DNA of 26,662 nt from Plakobranchus ocellatus. Lineage: Eukaryota > Mollusca > Gastropoda > Plakobranchidae. Positions 1 to 7,900 of the stretch are shown piece by piece. The translations under genes and the position numbers were made by a program. Location: positions 1,448,520-1,475,181 of the forward strand of contig BLXT01002845.1 of NCBI GenBank assembly GCA_019648995.1, in the 5' to 3' direction. A model generated the notes under the pieces. It saw only the letters and a list, made by a program, of their open reading frames with translations. It searched no databases and was not told where the DNA came from. How positions within the stretch are numbered: position 1 is the stretch's first letter; the number at the start of each line of letters is the position of its first letter.

Positions 1-119
1 ACAATAATGATAGCGACAAAAACAATAATGACAACAACAACAACAACAATGATAGTGACAAAAACAATAATGACAACAACAAAAGTAAAAAGGCTATCTC
101 TTATTCTGATGATCCTGAT

Positions 120-156
<37 letters not shown>

Positions 157-159
157 AGT
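1..159. repeat. AAC/AAT trinucleotide microsatellite
   Basis: An imperfect run of AAC triplets mixed with AATGAC and GATAGTGAC variants fills most of the left edge. It is broken at about 88-120 by unique sequence and resumes as a pure AAC run to about 156. It is probably the right part of a larger array cut by the window edge. No coding potential is claimed. Confidence 0.9.
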
Positions 160-237
160 CGATTATGACGAGATGACGGCCTCAACGATTATGACGAGAT
201 GACGGCTACGACGATTTTGACGAGATGACAACGACGA
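160..237. repeat. 26-bp tandem triplication
   Basis: Three head-to-tail 26-bp units start at 160, 186 and 212. Each begins CGATTWTGACGAGATGAC and ends in a variable ACGA/TCAA tail. The first two are nearly identical and the third has diverged. The array directly follows the AAC microsatellite, suggesting it grew by slippage and unequal exchange at its edge. Confidence 0.85.
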
Positions 238-374
238 TGATCACAAGAACAACAATGGCAATAAATTTGAAAGGACTGTACCATATTCTGATACACCTGG
301 TTTAGGATAATGATTCGCTCCGGAGGGTTCTCGTTGTAATACGCTTGGCGTTTTTGGATTCGAGACTTGCTGGA

Positions 375-1240
375 TGTAGTGAGGAAGGTAGATGAGCTGG
401 TTGGCTGGGTATTTGGGTAGATGAGGTAGTTGATTGGTTGGTTAGCTGATTAGTGGCTGGGTAGTTGGGTGGTTGGGTGGTTGAGTAGACTGGGTGGGTT
501 AGGGATAGTTGGATAGTTGGATGTTGAGTAGATTGGCTGGGTAGTTGCGTGATTGGGTGGTTGAGTAGATTGAGTCGGTAGTTAGGTAATTGGATGGTTG
601 AGTAGATTGGGTGGTTGGGTGATTGGGTGGTTGAGTAGATTGGGTGGGTAGTTAGGTAATTGGATGGTTGAATAGATTGGGTGGTTGGGTGATTGGGTGG
701 TTGAGTAGATTGGGTGGGTAGTTAGGTAGTTAGATAGTTGAGTAGATTGAGTGGGAAGTTAGGTAATTGGATGGTTGAGTAGATTGGGTAGTTGGGTTAT
801 TGGGTGGTTGAGTAGATTGGCTGGGTAGTTGGGTGATTGGGTGGTTGAGTAGATTGGCTGGGTAGTTAGGTAATTTGATGGTTGAGTAAATTGCCTGGGC
901 AGTTGGGTGATTGGGTGATTGAGTAGATTGGGTGGGTAGTTAGGTAATTGGACGGTTGAGTAGATTGGCTGGGTAGTTGGTGATTGGGTAATTGAGTAGA
1001 TTGGGTGGGTAGTTAGGTAATTGGGTGGTTGAGTAGATTGGGTGGATAGTTAGGTAATTGGATGGTTGAGTAGATTGGATAATTGGGTGATTGGATGGCT
1101 GAGTTGATTGAATAGGTAGTTGGGTAGTTGAGTGGTTGACTAGATTTGGGAGTTGACTAGATAGGTTAGTTGACTAGATTAGGTAGTTGGGTAGATTGGA
1201 TAGTTGAATAAATTGGGTGGTTGGGTAGTCGGTTGGTGAG
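375..1240. repeat. G-rich degenerate minisatellite (TTGGGT/AGTAGA type)
   Basis: About 865 bp of the plus strand is built almost only from T, G and A in four-base steps such as TTGG, GTGG, GTAG and GAGT, with nearly no C. The phrase TTGAGTAGATTGG recurs throughout. In the best-preserved part (about 540-760), 33-bp and 38-bp subunits alternate, giving a higher-order unit of about 71 bp. It looks like a decayed tetranucleotide array re-amplified as a minisatellite. Runs of GG and GGG could form G-quadruplexes on the plus strand. Confidence 0.9.
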
Positions 1241-1553
1241 ATTGTAAAGAGAAATTGTTGGGTAATTCTCTCACGCCCTCCCCTGGCATAAAACCAGAGA
1301 GCTCACTCATAAATAACAGTAGCCCCAGACCACAGGCGATGGCAGATAATTCTCTTTTTTGAGAAAGATAAACTATGATTTGTGAGATATTGTGTTACAA
1401 TCTGCAACCACCGCTAAAAAACAAAAACATGAGAGAGTTTAGGGCCAGGGGTTTATCGGCATTGATACATTATACGCTTGCACTTAGTAACATCGAGTCT
1501 TGGATTCGTCACTAGCTTATCAGCAAGACTGACACTTCCTCCTGCAAACCTCT

Positions 1554-1592
<39 letters not shown>

Positions 1593-1849
1593 CGGAAGTT
1601 GTTGCTTCATCTTTACTCACTCGCAGTCGGCGCAGTCTAATGCACCAAGTGCACTTTGTGGAAAGGGTGCTCTACCTCACTTCCTTAACAACAAACCTAT
1701 ACATCATGTGGCGGAATCAGTTCAGACTACAACCGACAGGACCACCAAAGGTTCACGTCTGCGGAGAAACGAGGCGCCCCAGTGCCAGATAAGCCTTTCC
1801 CTGGCTATCATGATCCTGAGATAGGAGCAACAGGAAATACGTCACTGCA
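1241..1849. other. upstream flank of gene A, no gene recognised
   Basis: Mixed-composition DNA between the minisatellite and the first candidate exon. It contains a C-run plus CT microsatellite at about 1553-1591 and a somewhat GC-richer stretch from about 1600 to 1800. A 104-codon reading frame here is mostly translated CT repeat and is not credible. The promoter of gene A probably lies here or just downstream, but I see no convincing TATA box. Confidence 0.5.
1837..1844 (-). promoter_or_regulatory. CRE-like motif upstream of gene A
   Basis: The plus strand reads ATACGTCA, whose complement TGACGTAT is one base from the palindromic cAMP response element TGACGTCA. Such sites are common in promoters of neuropeptide genes. 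Here it lies about 100 bp before a possible first-exon donor. An eight-base match is weak evidence alone. Confidence 0.2.
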
Positions 1850-1946
1850 AACCTATCTGGTAGGTCTTCAACATCACCTGAGAGGAATTGGGAGAGATGG
1901 AAAAGGGAGGCGACGGGGAGGGCGAGGATGGGGAGGAGCAAGTCTG
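1850..1946 (+). other. possible 5' non-coding exon of gene A
   Basis: A purine-rich, relatively GC-rich stretch ends at a good donor, CTG|GTATGT, with the exon ending at 1946. The coding exon of gene A has its own strong acceptor at 2494, so an upstream untranslated exon is expected, and this is the best local candidate. The left limit is unknown and is placed arbitrarily. The call is inference from splice-site quality and composition only. Confidence 0.3.
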
Positions 1947-2267
1947 GTATGTTCCTAAACGAAAAAGTTGATAGGTCTATTTATTTAGGAAAGGGAAAAA
2001 AACAAGAGCAGCTAAAACGTGTGAAAGACAGCAGCGTGTGTGGTTTCCTTCAGTCCCAGCTACACGAGACAATAGGTAGTCAAGGTGGTTTGCTAGTTTT
2101 CTAAAATTATACTTATAAATCATAACAGATTGATTTGCCAGCTTAGACTTCATGTAAATCTATTCTACTATCACATTGATATACAGTTATATTAAGATTT
2201 TTTCTTATTTAATTTTGTGAACAAATTTTATTGTTATAAAACGTATGTAAATGATAGGTGTTTTTTT

Positions 2268-2269
2268 CC

Positions 2270-2323
<54 letters not shown>

Positions 2324-2327
2324 TCTG
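2268..2327. repeat. CT microsatellite
   Basis: A nearly pure CT dinucleotide run of about 60 bp. It lies in the presumed intron between the possible 5' exon and the first coding exon of gene A. Confidence 0.95.
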
Positions 2328-2334
2328 CGTTTCG

Positions 2335-2445
2335 AACCACATCTAAAACATGCACTCACCTTTTCGCTGGTTTGAGTTCCAGCCAGCCACCAACACACTG
2401 GCCTCACAAGGCCTAGAAATCTGAGATCACCTAGATGTGGCTGCG
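2335..2445. repeat. degraded SINE-like dispersed fragment
   Basis: The block contains a box-B-like GGTTTGAGTTCC and then a segment ending CTGAGATCACCTAGATGTGG. That segment resembles positions 3150-3215, which end CTGAGATCACCTTCTTGTGG. Two partial matches inside 900 bp suggest decayed members of one tRNA-related repeat family. Ends are uncertain and no target-site duplication is visible. Confidence 0.4.
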
Positions 2446-2494
2446 TTTGATTGTTATAGTCTTAAGCAGTAATTATTGTCTTTTTTTCTCTCAG

Positions 2495-2711
2495 AAACCT
2501 GGTTAATCTACTCATTCAGAACTCTACTCATCAACACATTTCACAAGCCCTAATAGCTTCGATGATGCTGAAGATGCTGAACGTGTGTGTCATGAGTCTG
2601 TTGGTCACCTGTGCCTTTGTAGTGGACAATGGTCACAGTTTAGCAGTGGACAATCTGGTAAAGCAACCATCACCAGTTCATGTGAGGGAAAGGCGAAACG
2701 CCAACCAGCAG
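2495..2711 (+). CDS. gene A, exon with start codon and signal peptide (CDS 2562-2711)
   Basis: A strong acceptor (a pyrimidine tract ending TTTTTTTCTCTCAG at 2494) opens an exon with 67 nt of 5' UTR, then tandem ATG codons at 2562 and 2565. The second ATG has the better context (A at -3). The coding part gives 50 residues and ends at 2711 in phase 0, at CAG|GTGAAC. Residues 1 to about 26 form a hydrophobic secretion signal (core VMSLLVTCAFVV). A spacer follows, then Arg-Glu-Arg-Arg at residues 42-45, a furin-type convertase site just before the exon end. The signal peptide contains two cysteines (9 and 17), which should be lost with it. Confidence 0.8.
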
Positions 2712-3505
2712 GTGAACACTGTTTATATTCTTAAAGCCTATGATATGTAAACGAATTACAAAAACCTTTTTAAAGTACTGTTTTTATGCCAACTGCAGAA
2801 CAACTCCCCTGGATTAGTACTCTTTTATTAACACACAGAAACATTTTTGAATGTCTTCCAAAAAAAAAAAAAAAAAAAAAAAGAAAGCGCAGAGACACAA
2901 ACAAATTTTAACATCTTGTTGTCGTATATTCTTCATTACTCTTTTATTTGATTCCCTAAACTACAAAACTGCACATTTTCGTGATTTAAACTACCAACAA
3001 GCTTAATGGCTGAGAAGAAATAGCGTGCGAAAATAATTTCTTAGCAAACAAGATCAATAGGTGCGAGACCTGGGATAGATCCCACGTATATTTGTACAAT
3101 AGATATTAAACATGCCATGATATCTGAGAGATCCCTCTATCGAGGGCTCGAACTCCGCAACCAATGTCCTGGCCTGATGGAGGGTCTGAAAGCCTGAGAT
3201 CACCTTCTTGTGGACTGGCTATATACTGAAACCCAACTAAAAAGATAGACTTGTTTGGACAGAACAAAAATCAAGCAGGCTTGTTATTTTCGCTTCAGCC
3301 TGCCAAATGAGCCTAGCCAAGGCTAAAATTATTAGGTTATCAGTCATAATATTGTATTTTGACATTGGAATCTTGTTAGGCCTCCACCTTCACTGCGCAT
3401 TCATATCCAGCACAAGCGATTAAAACCCATCGGTGACATTCATATTATATTTTGCAAGGATTGCATGCATTCCTTAGTGGATATAGGCCTACACACACCC
3501 AAATA

Positions 3506-3561
<56 letters not shown>

Positions 3562-3660
3562 ATGCCTCTGTTTTGCTCTATGTCTTTTTCTCTCTTTTTG
3601 TCTCTGTGCCTCTTACCGCCTTTCTTCTTTTCTCTACTTATATTTCTGTTTCTCCTTTTC

Positions 3661-3699
<39 letters not shown>

Positions 3700-4348
3700 T
3701 CTCTCACTCTCTACTTCTTTTTTGCTCTTTTTATGTGTCTCCCTCTTATTTTCCTTTTTTGCCTATCTATCTGTCTGTCTGACTGTCTGTCTGTCTGTCT
3801 GTCTCTTTCTCTCTCTCTGTCTATCTGTATGTCACTTTCCACAATATTTTTCTCTGTTTTACTATCTCTTCCTCTTTATCTCTATTTCTCTTTCTGTCTG
3901 TCTGTTTATCTCTCTTTCCTTCTCTCTAGCTCTGCCCCCCCCCCCCCTCTTCGTTCTCTATTTCTCTATTCTTTTTTTTTTCGCGTCTCTCTGTCTCTCT
4001 CTTCTATTCTTTCTTTCATTCTCCCCCCTCCCCCTCCCCTTTATAGATCTTTCTCTTTTTCGGTCTCTTTCTTTCTGTTGCTTTCTTTCTCTCATTTTTA
4101 AACTCTCTCTTTATCTATCTCTTTTTCTGTCTCTACCTCTGTTTCTCTCTCTCTTCCCTCTTTCTCTCTTTCTTTCTCTCTTTCACTATCCTCCTCTTCT
4201 GTCTCTATCTTTCTTTTCGTTAACGTCTTCGTTTTATTTTATTTCGTTTTCACCTCTCCTCTCTCTTTCCCTCTTTCGCTTTCTGTTTCTCCTCCTCCTC
4301 TTTCTCCTTCATTTCCTCTCTCTCTTTCTATATCTCTTTGAGTATATG

Positions 4349-4379
<31 letters not shown>

Positions 4380-4838
4380 TTCACTCTCTTTCTCTACGTC
4401 TCTTTAGGTCTTTCTCTCCCTCTTTCTCTGCTATGTCCCTTTCTTTTACTTTCGCTCTCTCTTTTTCTCTCTCTCTTCTTCTTCCTTTTCTTTCTCTCGC
4501 TTGTGTGTTTCACTCTCTTTCTCTACGTCTCTTTAGGTCTTTCTCTCTCTCTTTCTCTGCTATGTCTCCTTTTTTTTACTTTTGCGCTCTCTCTCTCTCT
4601 TTCTCTCCCCCCCTCCTCTCTCTCTCTCTCGCTCTGTTCTTTTTCCTTTTCTTTCTCTCGCTCTTTTATGTTTTTCTTTTTTTTTGCCTCTCTTTCTTTT
4701 TCTTTATTTCTCTTTTTTTCACGCTTTCCTCTTTTCTCTCTTTTTGACTCTATCTCTATCTCTTTCTTTTTATCTCCCTCTCTCTCTCTTCCCCCTCTCT
4801 CTATCTATTTACTATCTATCCATTTATCTATCTATCTT

Positions 4839-4907
<69 letters not shown>

Positions 4908-4918
4908 ATCTCTATCTA

Positions 4919-4983
<65 letters not shown>

Positions 4984-7900
4984 AAGGAGGAAAACAGCTC
5001 TTATCCCTGACCTTCATAAACACTTGTGGACCTATATTTTCTATGTATTTCTACTTTTTTGAATCTTTTTTTTCTTATTCTCTAGAAAATGAAAATGCCG
5101 TGAAAATAATGGCAAGTATCACCTTACGCTCTTGTCTCACTGTGGCAACTCACTTTAGATCTAAAGATTTGATCTCAGCAGTGTGTGGGAATCGGATCTT
5201 AGATCTTAGACTAGTTCATTTAATTGATCTTAAGATCCAAAATTTTAGATCTATATTAATTACTGTATGGCACTTTAAAGGCCTTTTCTACCATAACATT
5301 TCAAAACGAACTAAATAAATAATATGCTACGATAACATTACGGGTCTGAATGTTTTTTATAGCTTGTTTGTAATCTCTGAACATTATTATTTATTGCGGT
5401 TGTTTTATCAATAATCAATTCTACCATCGAGCCAAATAAATCGTCTATCAACATTTGGAGGTAATTGTATCTTCAAGTGCTTGTCTGAGGCAGACATTAG
5501 CGATTATGTTTGGCCTTTCGTTGGTTCAGCTCAGATACTTTAAAGAAACTTTTCCTATGCAGTTCCTATCCATATGTTTCCTGCAACTGCTTCTATGGTC
5601 TATACTTGTTCCGTGCCAGAGATATTTTCAGGTCCTTTTTGAAGATTTAAGTGTTCTGAACACCGGGTTTATCTTTGTTTTTTGATCGTCCAAGTTTAGA
5701 CTACTCAGCATTATTTATTCATCTCCAATGTATAAGACTGAATAAGCAAACATGACAAATATAACATGGCAAAATGTGCAATGTTCAGTAGTCTTCACTA
5801 TAATCATTATCAATTTAAAGATGATATACTTTCTCTACGATAGCACAGTTATATCACCTATTGAAAAGATTTATATAAAGAGAAGAAATATAATGTATTA
5901 AAAAGCCCCCAGCAAAACACATAGGAAAGGCCGATAAGCTGGAGATCTAGGCCAACAAAACATAGTTCAGGTAACATGGCGTGCTCATTTTCAGACATAA
6001 TATTTAAATGGCATAAACCCAAATATTATAGTTTCTGTATCTGTTTTTGCCCTTCGCTGTTACATCATATCTTAATGAAATCCTGACTTCCTGGCCTGAC
6101 GATGTCAGGTGGTGAGACGATGGGTTAATAATCCTTGAGGCCGGAACGAAAGAGACATTACTGTTTTTTTTTTCATGCGACCTGAGACTGCAGTTTGCGT
6201 AATTTGATGTAGTGAAAAATGTTTACAAAGACTTTCTTTAAAAGACAGCTTAAAAAAAAAAAACACGTAAAGTCAGTCCCCCCCACCAGAGAAAAAATAA
6301 TAAGGTCTAATAATCTCATCCAAAGCTTTACTATACAACCCAAAAAGAAGAGTAATGTGAAATTCAAACTTTAACATCATGGCCGCTGAAGCTGCTATGC
6401 ATTGGGCATAACGATATAACCTAAGAAAAAAAAATCCTTCCTAATTTGCTTAGAATTCTACTTTTTGGTCCAGCGTCTCAACTCCCTCCCCCCCCCCCAC
6501 ACACACACACAAACACACACCCTGTCCTCTTTTTTAAACAAAAGAAATATTGAAAAGCATAAAGTTAAGTTTAAGTAAAATACTGGCTAGGTCTAAAAGT
6601 CTTCTCTCGACACAAGAATAGTTTAGTCCCGCACTTGGCTCTGACTTGCAAAGATCGATGTGTAGAGTGTGCCTCACGTCAGAAACTGCATGCGAACGGG
6701 GCTTGAAGAAGTTTTAAGATTAGGATTTAGCAAAATACATTTTGAGGCATAAGAAAGTGACTAGATAAAGATTATAAGTTATTCGTAAGCGCAAGGGCAC
6801 TGTCCTTTTTTGTTTTCGACATTTCATTTGCATTTATAGGGGTCTAAAAAACAATTTTAAACAATAATTTGTTTGCTATCTTTGGTATCCGCGAGCAGAC
6901 CACTCCGTCTAGTGGCGACCTAACAGACATCATCAGGCACCTGTCGAGCACGGAGAACATTCTGGGGAACTTTGACCTGATGCAGTACACGCCCTCGACT
7001 CCCAGCCCGGAGAACGTCAACTGCTATGTGGAAGTGCCCGTGGTGAGTACCCAAAGTATTCGAGTTTTCACATCATACCATTCTATCTGACACAAGGGTT
7101 TAGAACATTTAGAAATTACTGGAAAGATTGAAGGCAAACGCAGTAGAGGTAGACAGAGAGTAACTTTTATTGAAAGTTTTAAGTCATGCGCAATAGGTAA
7201 GGGTGACAATAACAACTTTGTAAAATTAACTGAGAATTGGTTTGAGTGGAAGAATATGATCGCCAATGTCTGTTCCAGACAAGATACCTGAAAAAGAAGC
7301 ATTCCATCTCTTTCTATGGCTTAGTTTTGCCTCTGTAAGTCTTACAAAACTTACAATCCAAACTAGGAATTAGGTTTATTGATGGATAACAAAAAAGCGC
7401 CTACGGAAAATACAACGATAGGTTACATCCAAATACCGATTTTCAAAGAGATTGTAAGCCTATCGTACAAAGCCAGAAAAAAATACATAATACCTAGATT
7501 GATTTGGTTTGTCAAAAGATTTTAAAATTGAAAATATTTGTAAATATTGAAGATTGAGTTTTCAATCTAAATGAATTCCATCGCTTTTGCCGCGATTTTA
7601 TTGTTAGCTTCTGCCACGATTTCATAGTTAGGCTTCTGCCACGCTTTCATAGTCAGCCTTCTATTACGATTTCATAGTTTAACTTCTGCACGATTTCATA
7701 GCCAGGCTTCTGCCACGATTTCATACTCAGGCTTCTGCCACGAAATCATAGTCAGGCATCTGCCACGATTTCATAGTTACTGAGGCTGGTTTCCCTGAGT
7801 AAAAAAACCATGGTGCATGTCAAAGGGGACTTTACAGTTGTTAGGGACACTTGAATCACGTCCCTTCACTCTGTACTTTGATTATAGATTGTGATTTTCT

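Larger units (their letters stand above)
4986..6898. other. gene A intron 1, distal part
   Basis: AT-rich intron DNA. It contains an AGATCT/GATCTTA-rich patch at about 5156-5255 with the palindrome GATCTTAAGATC, a decayed LINE tail at 5465-5690, a dispersed repeat at 5908-5995 and a C-run plus CA microsatellite at about 6488-6522. Otherwise I see nothing that looks like an exon until the acceptor at 6898. Confidence 0.6.

Noticed and set aside
1478-1792. 104-codon frame upstream of gene A
   Set aside because: Its centre is a translated CT microsatellite and the remainder shows no recognisable motif.
3452-4985. Long Ser/Leu/Phe-rich open frames of 105 to 431 codons
   Set aside because: They are translations of pyrimidine microsatellites, open in several frames at once, and have no other sequence content.
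7583-7780. CRISPR-like repeat array
   Set aside because: Units are contiguous with no spacers and the DNA is eukaryotic; it is an ordinary minisatellite.
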